From assembly GCA_038238245.1 (NCBI GenBank), contig JBBRXX010000020.1, positions 20,486 to 84,485 of the forward strand: a stretch of 64,000 nt of DNA, given 5' to 3'. This DNA is from DASQHW01 sp038238245 (GTDB lineage: Bacteria; Actinomycetota; Acidimicrobiia; IMCC26256; PALSA-610). The notes under the pieces were generated by a model. It did no database searches and had not been told where the DNA came from. It saw only the letters and a program-made list of their open reading frames with translations. Made by a program: the position numbers and the translations under genes. Positions 25,505 through 34,025 of this stretch are shown here, piece after piece; the first letter of the stretch is position 1, and every line of letters starts with the position of its first letter.

Positions 25505-25966
25505 GTGCGGATCACGGCCAAGGCAGATTACGCGGTACGGGCGGCAGTCGAGCTGGCCGCGGCCGAGTCCGGCGGCAAACCGGTGAAGGGCGAACAGCTC
25601 GCACGGAACCAGGGAATTCCCCACAACTTTCTCGAGAACATCCTCACCGAGCTGCGGCGCGCGGGAATCGTGCGGACCCGGCGCGGTGCCGACGGCGGGT
25701 ACCAACTCGCCCGGCCGGCGGCCGAGGTTACCGTCGCCGACGTGCTGCGCGCGGTCGAAGGACCGCTGGCGGCGGTGCAGGGGGTGCGGCCCGACGAGCT
25801 CGTGTACGGCGGCGCGGCCGCGAAGCTGCCCGAGGTATGGGTTGCGCTCCGCGCGAGCTTGCGTGACGTGCTCGAGCACGTGTCGATCGCCGACATCGCG
25901 CGGAAGCGTCTCCCGGACGTCGTCCGCGAACGCACCCGGCACAAGGACGCCTGGCGGCGGCACTGA
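25505..25966 (+). CDS. Rrf2 family transcriptional regulator
   Basis: A 153-residue winged-helix regulator starting at GTG (VRITAKADYAVRAAVELAAA). The HTH (VKGEQLARNQGIPHNFLENI) and the wing (RRGADGGYQLARPAAEVTVA) are canonical. The three cysteines that bind Fe-S in IscR and NsrR are absent, so it is more like the cysteine-metabolism regulator CymR. It is encoded behind a cysteine dioxygenase, which suggests that it controls cysteine or sulfur genes. Confidence 0.88.
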   Translation: MRITAKADYAVRAAVELAAAESGGKPVKGEQLARNQGIPHNFLENILTELRRAGIVRTRRGADGGYQLARPAAEVTVADVLRAVEGPLAAVQGVRPDELVYGGAAAKLPEVWVALRASLRDVLEHVSIADIARKRLPDVVRERTRHKDAWRRH

Positions 25967-26028
25967 CGTCGCCCGCGGCGGCGTTGCGTATGAGGGCCTT
26001 TTTACCAACTATCGCCCTCGTGTACGAC

Positions 26029-26619
26029 ATGCGTATTATCGGGGCCGTGGGGGCATTTCTAATTGCCGGGGCAATTGCGTTAGCAGTGATCGCGGGCATG
26101 GTCTTCGTGTATGCGCGCTTCACCGCCCTGCGCACACGTGTACAGCGCTCCTGGGAGTCGCTGGAAGCCGCACTCCAGGAACGCCACCGGCTCGTCCCGA
26201 TCCTCGTCGACACCGTGCGCCGTGTCGTACCGCACGACGCGCGCCTGTTGGACACCGCGACGTCACTCAACCTCATGGCGATGGCGGTGCAGCGCGAAGC
26301 GGATGCCCAGGCGGTCACCGAGCAGGCGCTCGAGGGCGTGGTGCATCAGGTGGTCGCGGCCGCGGACCGGCATCCCGAGCTCCGGTGGGACCCGGCATTC
26401 CGCGCGTTGGAGCAGCAGCACTCGGAGATCGCAGCGCGCATCCAGGAGCTGCGGGCCGTGTACAACGCGAACACCCGCAGCTTCGACCGGCTGGTGCAGA
26501 CCTTCCCGACCCTGATCATCGCCCACATGTTCGGCTTCGCGCCCGAGCCCTACTTCGAGCTCGAACCCGCCGTCGGGCACTTCTCGCCGTCGTCGATCGA
26601 TCTCTCGCCCTGGACGTAG
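26029..26619 (+). CDS. LemA family protein
   Basis: A 196-residue LemA-like protein: one N-terminal membrane helix (IIGAVGAFLIAGAIALAVIA), then a long helical bundle (FTALRTRVQRSWESLEAALQ, RHRLVPILVDTVRRVV). It ends with the typical IIAHMFGFAPEPYFEL. The start is the ATG at 26029. LemA proteins sit at the membrane with the bundle in the cytoplasm; their function is still unclear. Convergent with the VOC gene. Confidence 0.88.
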   Translation: MRIIGAVGAFLIAGAIALAVIAGMVFVYARFTALRTRVQRSWESLEAALQERHRLVPILVDTVRRVVPHDARLLDTATSLNLMAMAVQREADAQAVTEQALEGVVHQVVAAADRHPELRWDPAFRALEQQHSEIAARIQELRAVYNANTRSFDRLVQTFPTLIIAHMFGFAPEPYFELEPAVGHFSPSSIDLSPWT

Positions 26620-26637
26620 CCGCGGGAGCCGCGAGGC

Positions 26638-27105
26638 TCAGCCGTGTCTTGCGAGCTCAGCGGCGAGATCGAGCCGCTGCGTGATCGCGTCGCGTTCCAG
26701 GTGGCCCCACTGCGAGCGCGGCACCTGCCACAGGACCTCGAACTCGATGCCGTCGGGATCCTTGCCGTAGAGCGACTTGCTCACACCGTGGTCGCTCTCG
26801 CCGACCAGCGCACCCATCTGCACCAGACGGCCCCGCATCTCGGCGAGATCTTGGATCGTTTCGACCTCCCAGGCGAGGTGGTAGAGGCCGACCCGGCCCG
26901 GTTGCGGTGGCGGCGCCTGGGCGCCGAGCGAGAACAGACCGAGGTCGTGGTGGTTCTCCGTGCCGGCCGCTCGCATGAACACCGCGGCCCCATCGCCGTG
27001 GTCGGCGAGGACCTCGAAGCCGAACGCCTCTTCGTAGAACGCGGCCGATCGGCCCGCGTCACGCACGTAGAGGACGGCGTGATTGAGCCTCCGCACTGCA
27101 CTCAT
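26638..27105 (-). CDS. VOC superfamily (glyoxalase/extradiol dioxygenase-like) protein
   Basis: A 155-residue metalloenzyme-like protein with two beta-alpha-beta-beta-beta modules. Candidate metal ligands are His in RRLNHAVLYVRD, His in GLYHLAWEVE and Glu in GIEFEVLW. The pattern resembles extradiol catechol dioxygenases of the single-domain type. ATG at 27105 overlaps the upstream cysteine desulfurase stop (ATGA), so the two are co-translated with the SufR-like regulator. Substrate unknown. Confidence 0.85.
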   Translation of the reverse strand: MSAVRRLNHAVLYVRDAGRSAAFYEEAFGFEVLADHGDGAAVFMRAAGTENHHDLGLFSLGAQAPPPQPGRVGLYHLAWEVETIQDLAEMRGRLVQMGALVGESDHGVSKSLYGKDPDGIEFEVLWQVPRSQWGHLERDAITQRLDLAAELARHG

Positions 27106-28190
27106 GCGGTCCGCAACCCCCTCAGTCGTTCGACGATTCCCGGGAACACCTCGACGAAACGCGTCATGTCGGCGACCGACGACGACCATCCGACGGAGAC
27201 GCGGAGCGACCGTTCGGCATCCACACCCATCGCGGTGAGCACCGGCGACGGCTCCAGTACCTCCGACGAGCACGCCGAGCCGGAATGCACGGCGACCCCG
27301 TGCTGGTCGAGCGCCAGCAGGATGGGCTCGGCTTCGACGCCGTCGACCCCCAGGCACAGGAGGTTCGGCAGTGAGCCGTCCCCGAAGCGCTGGACGCCGG
27401 GCACCGTCTCACAGACGGACGCGGCGCTCGCAATCAGCTCCCGCTGGGTGCGTCCCTCCCCTTCGAGGTCCGTCGCCGCGCACGCCGCACCGAACCCGAC
27501 CCAGGCCGGCAGGTTCTCGATGCCACCGCGTCGCGCGCGCTCCTGGGCGCCGCCGAGCAGCAGCGGCGGGATCCGCGAGCCGCGGCGAATGAGGAGCGCC
27601 CCGGCGCCGAGCGGCCCACCGAATTTGTGTGCGGTCACCGAGCACAGATCGGCGTCGAAGCGCACGGGGACGTAGCCCGCCGCCGCGCACGCGTCCACAT
27701 GGACGCGCACTCGACGCTCTCGCAGTGCGGCGCACACTTCGGACGCGGGTTGTACGGTCCCGACCTCGTGATTGGCGAACTGGACGCTGACGAGCACCGT
27801 GTCCTCGCGCACCGCATCGACCACGGCTTCGGCGGAGAACCGGCCGGCGCGATCGACGTCAATGACCGTGACCTCGGATGCGGCGCGTTCGATGGCGTCA
27901 CGAACGCACGAGTGCTCGACCGCCGTGGTCACCACATGCCCGTTGGCGCCGAAGACCGCGGTGTTGACGGCCTCGGTGCCGGACGAGGTGAACATCACCT
28001 CACGCGGTCGCGCCCCGAAGAACGCCGCAACCTGATCCCGAGCCTGTTCGAGCGCGACGCGCGTGGCGCGGCCTTCGGCGTGGAGGCGCCCCGGGTCACC
28101 GAACGACGCCTCGACGAAGGGCAACATCGCGTCGCGGGCGGCCGGGCGCAGCGGTGAGGTGGACGCGTGGTCGAGGTACGCCCGACTCAC
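27102..28190 (-). CDS. Cysteine desulfurase (NifS/IscS family)
   Basis: A 362-residue PLP enzyme that mobilises sulfur from cysteine for Fe-S clusters or tRNA thiolation. The PLP lysine lies in SVTAHKFGGPLGAG, the catalytic cysteine in HSGSACSSEV, and the N-terminal AYLDHASTSPLRPAARDAM is diagnostic. The GTG start overlaps the stop of the SufR-like regulator by 4 bp. No scaffold (IscU/SufU) is adjacent, but the Mrp-type Fe-S carrier is divergently encoded 770 bp away. Confidence 0.93.
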   Translation of the reverse strand: MSRAYLDHASTSPLRPAARDAMLPFVEASFGDPGRLHAEGRATRVALEQARDQVAAFFGARPREVMFTSSGTEAVNTAVFGANGHVVTTAVEHSCVRDAIERAASEVTVIDVDRAGRFSAEAVVDAVREDTVLVSVQFANHEVGTVQPASEVCAALRERRVRVHVDACAAAGYVPVRFDADLCSVTAHKFGGPLGAGALLIRRGSRIPPLLLGGAQERARRGGIENLPAWVGFGAACAATDLEGEGRTQRELIASAASVCETVPGVQRFGDGSLPNLLCLGVDGVEAEPILLALDQHGVAVHSGSACSSEVLEPSPVLTAMGVDAERSLRVSVGWSSSVADMTRFVEVFPGIVERLRGLRTA

Positions 28191-28894
28191 ACGCGGGTGA
28201 CGCAGTGCTGGTCGCCGCCCGGCCTGCTCTCGGTGATCATCGGCGAGGTCTCACCGTAGAGACCTTCGAGCATCCCCTTCACCATGCCGGTGTCGACGGC
28301 GCACAGCACGTGGGGATACTGCCGCGCCGCGTCACCGAACGGGCAGTGCTCGGCGACGAGGGTCAATGCGTTCCCGTGGGACTCGGCATGCGCGGCAAAT
28401 CCGTGCGCGGTCAACGCGTCCGCGACGGTTGCGACCGCGGCCTTCACCGACCGGTGGCCTTCGGAAGGCTCCATCCGGGCGGCGATCGAGCGCCCGTACT
28501 CGTATCCGACTTCCTCGGCGAGCGTGCGCGCCTCGTCGACCGGCAGCTTCTCGAGCGCGCGCGCGAGAAGGATCGCGAGCAGGTCGTCGCGTCGAGGCGG
28601 GAACGAGAGCTGCGTGTCGTTCGGCGCGGCGCGGTAACACTTGGACGGACGGCCCGCGGTCTCGTGGCGGGCCAGCTCCACGTCGAGATATCCGCCTGCC
28701 GCGAGCTTCTCGAGGTGGTGGCGCGCCACATTGGGATGCACCGAGAAGTGCTCGGCGATCTCGGCGGCCTTCACGCCGTCGGGAGCGGCGCGGACATACA
28801 GGTAGATGTCGCGCCGAGTCGGATCTCCGAACGCCGTCGTGACCGCGACCACCGCCGCCGCGAACTCGTCCGGGGCCAGCTCCCCTGTATCCAC
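28187..28894 (-). CDS. SufR-like winged-helix regulator
   Basis: A 235-residue regulator: an ArsR/DeoR-like winged helix (GVKAAEIAEHFSVHPNVARH, HLEKLAAGGYLDVEL) joined to a C-terminal domain with cysteines arranged C-x13-C then a terminal C (EHCPFG, PHVLCAVD, GGDQHC). This resembles Fe-S-binding SufR-type repressors, although the full four-Cys pattern is not met. It is co-translated with the cysteine desulfurase and divergent from mrp. The GTG start lies 6 nt after TACAAT, indicating a leaderless transcript. Confidence 0.8.
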   Translation of the reverse strand: MDTGELAPDEFAAAVVAVTTAFGDPTRRDIYLYVRAAPDGVKAAEIAEHFSVHPNVARHHLEKLAAGGYLDVELARHETAGRPSKCYRAAPNDTQLSFPPRRDDLLAILLARALEKLPVDEARTLAEEVGYEYGRSIAARMEPSEGHRSVKAAVATVADALTAHGFAAHAESHGNALTLVAEHCPFGDAARQYPHVLCAVDTGMVKGMLEGLYGETSPMITESRPGGDQHCVTRV

Positions 28895-28900
28895 GGGGAT

Positions 28901-28906
28901 ATTGTA
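28901..28906 (-). promoter_or_regulatory. Leaderless -10 element for the SufR-like gene
   Basis: On the minus strand TACAAT is followed by ATCCCC and then the GTG at 28894. It is a near-consensus -10 with the spacing of a leaderless transcript. Confidence 0.6.
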
Positions 28907-28919
28907 CCTACGCCGGTAG
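28905..28919. promoter_or_regulatory. Candidate operator of the SufR-like regulator
   Basis: TACCTACGCCGGTAG contains the nested inverted repeats TACC-N6-GGTA and CTAC-N4-GTAG. It overlaps the -10 and spacer of the regulator's own promoter and lies 45 nt before mrp. The position suits autorepression and joint control of mrp. Confidence 0.45.
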
Positions 28920-28963
28920 TGGAAATCCCCGGAGCCGGCAGCGACCCCGTTCGTGGAGGTGCA

Positions 28964-30064
28964 ATGCCCACCGAAGCCGAGATCCTGGAGGCCCTCCAGC
29001 CCGTCGAGGATCCGGAGATTCATCGTTCGATCGTCGAGCTCGACATGGTCCGCGGCATCGAGGTCGCGGGGGACGAGATCCGCGTCACGGTCGCCTTGAC
29101 CGTCGCCGGGTGCCCCCTCCGCGCCGAGATCACCAAACGCGTCACCGACGCCGTCGCCGCGCTCCCCGGCGTGGCGCGCGTCGACGTCGATCTCACGGTG
29201 ATGAGCGACGAGCAGCGCGCCGCGCTCGCCCAACGCCTCCAAGGCGGCCACGAGGGCGAGACGCGAAAGAATCCCTTCACGGACGCCAAGACGCGTGTCC
29301 TTGCGATCGCGTCGGGCAAGGGTGGTGTCGGCAAGTCCTCGGTCACGACGAACCTGGCGGTTGCGCTCGCGCAACGTGGTCGGAAAGTCGCGGCGGTGGA
29401 CGCCGACGTGTGGGGCTTTTCGATGCCGCGCATGCTCGGCATCGACCGCCCACCGACCGTCATCGACGACGTCATCGTTCCCCCCGACGCCAACGGCGTC
29501 ACGCTCATCTCGATGGGGTTCTTCGCGCGGGACGACCAGCCCGTCGTGTGGCGCGGTCCGATGCTGCACAAGGCGCTCGAGCAGTTCCTCACCGACGTGC
29601 ACTGGGGCGAGCCCGACTACCTGATCGTCGACATGCCACCCGGGACCGGCGACATCGCGCTCTCGATGGCGCAGTTCCTTCCGCGCGCCGAGGTGCTCGT
29701 CGTCACCACACCGCAACCGGCCGCGCAGAAGGTCGCGCAGCGCGCGGCGTACATGGCGCTGAAGGTCAATCTCGAGGTGATGGGGGTCGTCGAGAACATG
29801 TCGTGGTTCCGGTGCGACCACGGCACGAGCTACCCGCTGTTCGGTGAAGGGGGCGGGCGCGAGCTCGCCGACCAGCTCGACGTACCGCTCCTCGGACAGG
29901 TGCCGCTGGTCCCCGAGCTCCGAGAAGGTGCCGACACAGGACGTCCGATTGTCGTCACGGATCCCGAGAACGAGGCGTCGCGGGTGTTCGCCTCGATTGC
30001 CGAACGCATCGAGGTCGAGCTGGCACCGAAGCGCATTTACCGCACCGAGCTGAAAATCGTCTAG
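28964..30064 (+). CDS. Mrp/ApbC/NBP35-type Fe-S cluster carrier ATPase
   Basis: A 366-residue protein with an N-terminal MIP18 (DUF59) domain (EILEALQPVEDPEIHRSIVE) and a C-terminal deviant-Walker ATPase (IASGKGGVGKSSVTTNLAVA, YLIVDMPPGTGD). It delivers Fe-S clusters to target proteins. The usual CxxC cluster motif is not visible; the corresponding loop reads MSWFRCDHGTSYPLFGEGGG with one Cys. The ATG at 28964 has GGAGGT upstream. It is divergent from the SufR-like/cysteine desulfurase unit, linking both to Fe-S metabolism. Confidence 0.92.
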   Translation: MPTEAEILEALQPVEDPEIHRSIVELDMVRGIEVAGDEIRVTVALTVAGCPLRAEITKRVTDAVAALPGVARVDVDLTVMSDEQRAALAQRLQGGHEGETRKNPFTDAKTRVLAIASGKGGVGKSSVTTNLAVALAQRGRKVAAVDADVWGFSMPRMLGIDRPPTVIDDVIVPPDANGVTLISMGFFARDDQPVVWRGPMLHKALEQFLTDVHWGEPDYLIVDMPPGTGDIALSMAQFLPRAEVLVVTTPQPAAQKVAQRAAYMALKVNLEVMGVVENMSWFRCDHGTSYPLFGEGGGRELADQLDVPLLGQVPLVPELREGADTGRPIVVTDPENEASRVFASIAERIEVELAPKRIYRTELKIV

Positions 30065-30068
30065 CCAC

Positions 30069-30074
30069 TAAGGT
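30069..30074 (+). promoter_or_regulatory. Leaderless -10 element for the DUF3107 gene
   Basis: TAAGGT lies 7 nt before the ATG at 30082, just after the mrp stop. No ribosome-binding site is visible. Confidence 0.4.
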
Positions 30075-30081
30075 GCCGCGC

Positions 30082-30318
30082 ATGGAAGTACGCATCGGCG
30101 TCGTGTACACCACCCGCGAGTTGACGATCGAGACCGACGACGAGGTCGACGTCGTCAGCCAGACCGTCGAGCGCGCGCTCGCGAACGGCACCGGCGTCCT
30201 TTGGCTCACCGATACCAAGGGGCGGCGCGTCGGTGTGCCGACCGACAAGATCGCGTACGTCGAGATCGCAGCCGACGCCGGCGGGCGCAAGGTCGGCTTC
30301 GGTTCGACGGGTCGGTGA
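30082..30318 (+). CDS. DUF3107 family protein
   Basis: A 78-residue protein starting MEVRIGVVYTTRELTIETDD. The pattern VLWLTDTKGRRVGVPTDKIA followed by YVEI and a glycine-rich end (VGFG) is that of DUF3107, an actinobacterial family that includes mycobacterial TB9.4. It is small, soluble and without cysteines. Function unknown. It is encoded between the Fe-S carrier and the ArsA-type ATPases, 13 bp from the latter. Confidence 0.88.
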   Translation: MEVRIGVVYTTRELTIETDDEVDVVSQTVERALANGTGVLWLTDTKGRRVGVPTDKIAYVEIAADAGGRKVGFGSTGR

Positions 30319-30331
30319 CGCGGAGCACCGC

Positions 30332-31300
30332 GTGATCCAGCCCGCGCCCGGGCTGCTCGATCGACGCTTGCTGTTCTTCACCGGGAAGGGCGGCGTCGGC
30401 AAGAGCACGATGGCAGCGGCGACCGCCTTGCTCGCCGCCAACATCGGCAAGCGCGTGCTGCTCGTCGAGGTCGACGCCAAAGGCGATGTCCCCGCGCAGT
30501 TCGAGCAGTCGCCGGTCGGTTTCAAGCCGCGCGAGATCTATCCCGGGGTGCTCGCGATGGCGATGGACACCGAGGCGTCACTCCAGGAGTACCTGCGGCT
30601 CAACCTGCGCGTGCCGGTGCTGGGCCGGTTGGGACCGCTCGCCCACGTGCTCGACTTCGTCGCGACCGCGGCGCCGGGCGTGAAGGAGATCCTCACGATC
30701 GGCAAGATCGCATGGGAGGTGCGCGAGGCGGTCGAAGGGCGCGCCGACCACGACCTGGTCGTCGTCGACGCGGCCGCGACCGGGCACATCGTCGCCCAGC
30801 TCGGCGCGGCCGATGCCATCCGGGACCTCGTCGACGTGGGTCCGCTGCGCAACCAGACGCAGTGGGTGTCGGAGATCCTCGCCGACCCGCAGCTCACGGC
30901 GGTCAACATCGTGACGACCCCCGAGGAGATGCCGGTCGCCGAATCGATCGAGCTCGTGCAGCGGTTGCGGAGCGAAGTGAAGGTGCCGCTCGGGTCGGTG
31001 ATCGTCAACCGTGTGCTGCCCGAGCTGTTCACGCACACCGACGAGGAGACCTTCGAGGCGCTGCGTGTGCCTCCGGCGCGCGAGCAGCTGACGGCGCGTG
31101 TCGGCACGGGCGCGACCCAGGTCCTCGATGCGGCCCGGCTGGCGGTCTTGTTGCGGCGCACGCGAGCGGTGCACCTCACGCACCTGCGCGAGGAGGTCGA
31201 TCTCCCGATGCTGTACGTGCCGTACCTGTTCGTACGCGCCCACGGCTTGCGGGTGACGCGAATGGTTGCCGACGCGCTCGGAGAGGAGCTCGGCCTGTGA
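30332..31300 (+). CDS. ArsA/GET3-type ATPase, first of pair
   Basis: A 322-residue ATPase starting at GTG 30332. The deviant Walker A is FFTGKGGVGKST, switch I is VEVDAKGDVP, and the Walker B-like segment is DLVVVDAAATGH. It is the partner type often found fused or paired with a second ArsA-like ATPase in actinobacteria (compare mycobacterial Rv3679). No arsenic genes are nearby, so anion export is unlikely; a regulatory or membrane-protein-related role is more plausible. It overlaps the second ATPase by 4 bp. Confidence 0.88.
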   Translation: MIQPAPGLLDRRLLFFTGKGGVGKSTMAAATALLAANIGKRVLLVEVDAKGDVPAQFEQSPVGFKPREIYPGVLAMAMDTEASLQEYLRLNLRVPVLGRLGPLAHVLDFVATAAPGVKEILTIGKIAWEVREAVEGRADHDLVVVDAAATGHIVAQLGAADAIRDLVDVGPLRNQTQWVSEILADPQLTAVNIVTTPEEMPVAESIELVQRLRSEVKVPLGSVIVNRVLPELFTHTDEETFEALRVPPAREQLTARVGTGATQVLDAARLAVLLRRTRAVHLTHLREEVDLPMLYVPYLFVRAHGLRVTRMVADALGEELGL

Positions 31301-32517
31301 GCGCGAAGCGCCGGTCCGAAGATCGCGCCACCACGCTCGAACAGCTGCTCGCGGCCAAGGAGATCGTCGTGTTCTGCGGCTCCGGCGGCGTCGGCAAGAC
31401 GTCGGTGGCGGCCGCGGCCGCGCTCGGCGCGACCGTCCGGCTCGGCGGCAAGGTGCTCGTCCTCACCGTCGATCCTGCGCGGCGCCTCGCCACCGCGCTC
31501 GGCCTCGAGGGCATCGGCAATCTGGCCCGGCAGGTGCCGCCCGAGGCGCTGAAGGCGGCAGGAATCGAAGCGCGCGGCGAGATGTGGGCAGCGATGCTCG
31601 ATACCAAGCAGTCGTGGGACGACCTGGTGCTACGGCACGCCAAGGATGAGGAGACCGCCTACCGGATCCTCGAGAACCGCCTGTACCACAACCTCACCGC
31701 GCGATTCGTGCAGAGCCACGACTACATCGCGATGGAGCGCCTGTTCGAGCTGCACGCCAGCGGCGACTACGACCTCATCGTGGTCGACACGCCGCCGACA
31801 CGGAACGCGATCGACTTCCTCGAAGCGCCGGCGCGGATGGCGGACTTCTTCGGCAGCCGGCTGCTGCGCTGGCTCACGCTCCCGTACCGCGTGGGCGGCA
31901 AACGCGGTTCGCGCGTCCTCAACGTCGCGAGCCGGCCCTTCTACCAGATCGCCGACCGCATCCTCGGCAGCAAGTTCCTCCAGGACATCGCCGAGTTCTT
32001 CTTGAACTTCCAGTCGATGTACGACGGGTTCGTCGAGCGCGCCAACGCGGTCGAGCGGTTGCTGCACGACCGGCGCACCACGTTCGCGGTCGTCACCACC
32101 CTCGAAGCGGCACCGTTGCACGAGGCCGAGCGGTTCTGCGAGGCGCTCCTGGATCGCGACTTCCACCTCGGCGCGCTCGTCCTGAACAAGACGCTGCCCG
32201 ACTACCTGCTCGATCCGGCCGGCGCCGCAGCCGCCACGGCATGCATCGACGATGCCGCGCCGATCGCCGCGGAGCTCGCGACCATCGGCGACCCCGCGCT
32301 GACCGACGCTTCGCGCACCGCACGCGTCCTGCGGACGATCGGCGAATCGTTCCGTAACTTCGCGGTTGTTGCGATGCGCGAAGCAGAGCTGCGCGCCGAG
32401 CTCGCCCGCGTGCCCGACGTGGTCGCGCGCGTCCCGACGTTCGAGGACGACATCGGCGACGTCGACGGGCTGGCGGCGATCTCCGGGTACCTGTACGAGC
32501 CGACTTCCGGCAGTTAG
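31297..32517 (+). CDS. ArsA/GET3-type ATPase, second of pair
   Basis: A 406-residue ATPase overlapping the first by GTGA. The Walker A is FCGSGGVGKTSVAAAAALGA, followed by TVDPARRLATALGL and the switch segment DLIVVDTPPTRNAIDFLEAP, the classic ArsA/GET3 motifs. The pair corresponds to the Rv3679/Rv3680-type couple and presumably forms a heterodimer. The last gene of the overlapping unit; the PdtaS-like kinase starts 21 bp further on from its own leaderless promoter. Confidence 0.9.
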   Translation: MSAKRRSEDRATTLEQLLAAKEIVVFCGSGGVGKTSVAAAAALGATVRLGGKVLVLTVDPARRLATALGLEGIGNLARQVPPEALKAAGIEARGEMWAAMLDTKQSWDDLVLRHAKDEETAYRILENRLYHNLTARFVQSHDYIAMERLFELHASGDYDLIVVDTPPTRNAIDFLEAPARMADFFGSRLLRWLTLPYRVGGKRGSRVLNVASRPFYQIADRILGSKFLQDIAEFFLNFQSMYDGFVERANAVERLLHDRRTTFAVVTTLEAAPLHEAERFCEALLDRDFHLGALVLNKTLPDYLLDPAGAAAATACIDDAAPIAAELATIGDPALTDASRTARVLRTIGESFRNFAVVAMREAELRAELARVPDVVARVPTFEDDIGDVDGLAAISGYLYEPTSGS

Positions 32518-32525
32518 GGCGCCAT

Positions 32526-32531
32526 TAGCAT
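32526..32531 (+). promoter_or_regulatory. Leaderless -10 element for the PdtaS-like kinase
   Basis: TAGCAT lies 6 nt before the GTG at 32538, in the 20-bp gap behind the ATPase gene, with no ribosome-binding site. Confidence 0.5.
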
Positions 32532-32537
32532 TCATCT

Positions 32538-33998
32538 GTGAGCACGCTCGACGATCTGGCCCTGGCCCGTACGGCCCTTGCCGATCGTGAGCTCGTGCAC
32601 ATGGAGCGGCTCGTCGCGACGTGGCGGCCACTCGCCGACCTCTCGTTCGCGGACATGCTGCTCCTGGCCCCGATCACCGGCGAGGAAGGGCACCGCTTCG
32701 TCGTCCTCGCGCAGGTGCGACCGGTCACCGGCCAGACGAACTACCCCCAGGACCTCGTCGGCACCGTCGTCGACGAGGTGGAGCGTCCGCTCGTCGCGCG
32801 GTGCTGGCGCTCGGGTGACATCGTGCGCGCCGACGCGCCCGTGCTCGGGTCCAAGGAGCGCGTCCGCGTCCAATGTGTACCCGTACGCCGTCACGGGCGG
32901 ATGATCGGCCTCCTGTCACGGGAGGAGCCGATGACCCTCGCGCGTCGCTCCGGCGAGCTGGAGCGCATCTACTTCCAGACGTTCGACCGTTTCGCGTCGA
33001 TGATCGCCGACGGCACGTTCCCGTACGACGTCGACGAGATCGAAATGGAGAGCGCGCCGCGCGTCGCCGACGGCGTGATCGTGATCGACGCCGAGACGCG
33101 GGTGCAGTTCGCGAGCCCGAACGCGGTGAGCTCCCTGCACCGCATGGGCATTCACGCCTACGCCCAGTCGCAACGCCTCGCCGATGTCGGCTTCGACGAC
33201 GGCGCGGCCCGCAGCGCGATGCAGCTGCACCTGCCCGTCGCCGAGGAGATGGAGCACGAAGAGGTGTCGGTGCTCGTGCGCGTGCTGCCGTTGCTGCAGG
33301 GCGACCAGCCCGCCGGCGCGCTCGTCCTGGTGCGGGACGTCAGCGACCTGCGCCGCCGCGACCGGTTGCTGTTGTCGAAGGACGCGACGATTCGCGAGAT
33401 CCACCACCGGGTGAAGAACAACCTGCAGACGATCGCGTCGTTGTTGCGGCTCCAGGGTCGCCGGCTCCGCTCTCCCGAGGCCCGGGGCGCACTGGCGGAA
33501 TCCGAGCGTCGCATCCGTTCGATCGCGATCGTGCACGAGACGCTCTCACGCGAAGCCGGCGACGTCGTGGCCTTCAACGAGATCGTGCGTCCCCTCGCCC
33601 GTCTCGTCGAAGAGACGTCGTCCTCGGACGACCATACGATCCGGTTCCACGTCGAGGGCGACGCCGGAGAGCTGCCGGGCGAGGTTGCCACACCACTCGC
33701 GGTCGTCCTCAACGAGCTCATGCAGAACGCGGTCGACCATGCCTTTCCCGAAGGAACGCGAGATGCACGGGTCGACGTGATGCTCGGCCGCGACGACGGT
33801 CATGTCGAAATCGAGGTGCGCGACAACGGTGCGGGCCTGCCGGAGCAGTTCACGCTCGACGGATCACGCGGCCTGGGGCTGTCGATCGTGCAGGCGCTGG
33901 TGACGAGTGAGCTCCAAGGCTCGATCGAGATGCACGACCAGGGTGGCACGTCCGTGCGCGTCCGTGTGCCGGTTGCGATGCCTCGTGTCGAGCTCTAG
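32538..33998 (+). CDS. pdtaS: PdtaS-like sensor histidine kinase
   Basis: A 486-residue soluble histidine kinase. Order: GAF-like N-terminal domain (about residues 1-150), PAS domain (about 175-275, VIVIDAETRVQFASPNAVSS), HisKA_2 dimerisation helix with the phospho-accepting His in REIHHRVKNNLQTIASLLRL, and a HATPase (ELMQNAVDH, RDNGAGLP, RGLGLSIV). This is the architecture of mycobacterial PdtaS, which phosphorylates the antiterminator PdtaR. The convergent WhiB neighbour is also shared with mycobacteria. PdtaR is not in the window. Confidence 0.88.
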   Translation: MSTLDDLALARTALADRELVHMERLVATWRPLADLSFADMLLLAPITGEEGHRFVVLAQVRPVTGQTNYPQDLVGTVVDEVERPLVARCWRSGDIVRADAPVLGSKERVRVQCVPVRRHGRMIGLLSREEPMTLARRSGELERIYFQTFDRFASMIADGTFPYDVDEIEMESAPRVADGVIVIDAETRVQFASPNAVSSLHRMGIHAYAQSQRLADVGFDDGAARSAMQLHLPVAEEMEHEEVSVLVRVLPLLQGDQPAGALVLVRDVSDLRRRDRLLLSKDATIREIHHRVKNNLQTIASLLRLQGRRLRSPEARGALAESERRIRSIAIVHETLSREAGDVVAFNEIVRPLARLVEETSSSDDHTIRFHVEGDAGELPGEVATPLAVVLNELMQNAVDHAFPEGTRDARVDVMLGRDDGHVEIEVRDNGAGLPEQFTLDGSRGLGLSIVQALVTSELQGSIEMHDQGGTSVRVRVPVAMPRVEL

Positions 33999-34025
33999 GG
34001 CGCCGAGCGGTCGGGCCGTCGAGCG

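Noticed and set aside
30332..32517. Arsenite export function for the ArsA-like ATPases
   Set aside because: No arsB, arsR or arsC is near, and the pair matches the actinobacterial Rv3679/Rv3680 type rather than arsenic-operon ArsA.
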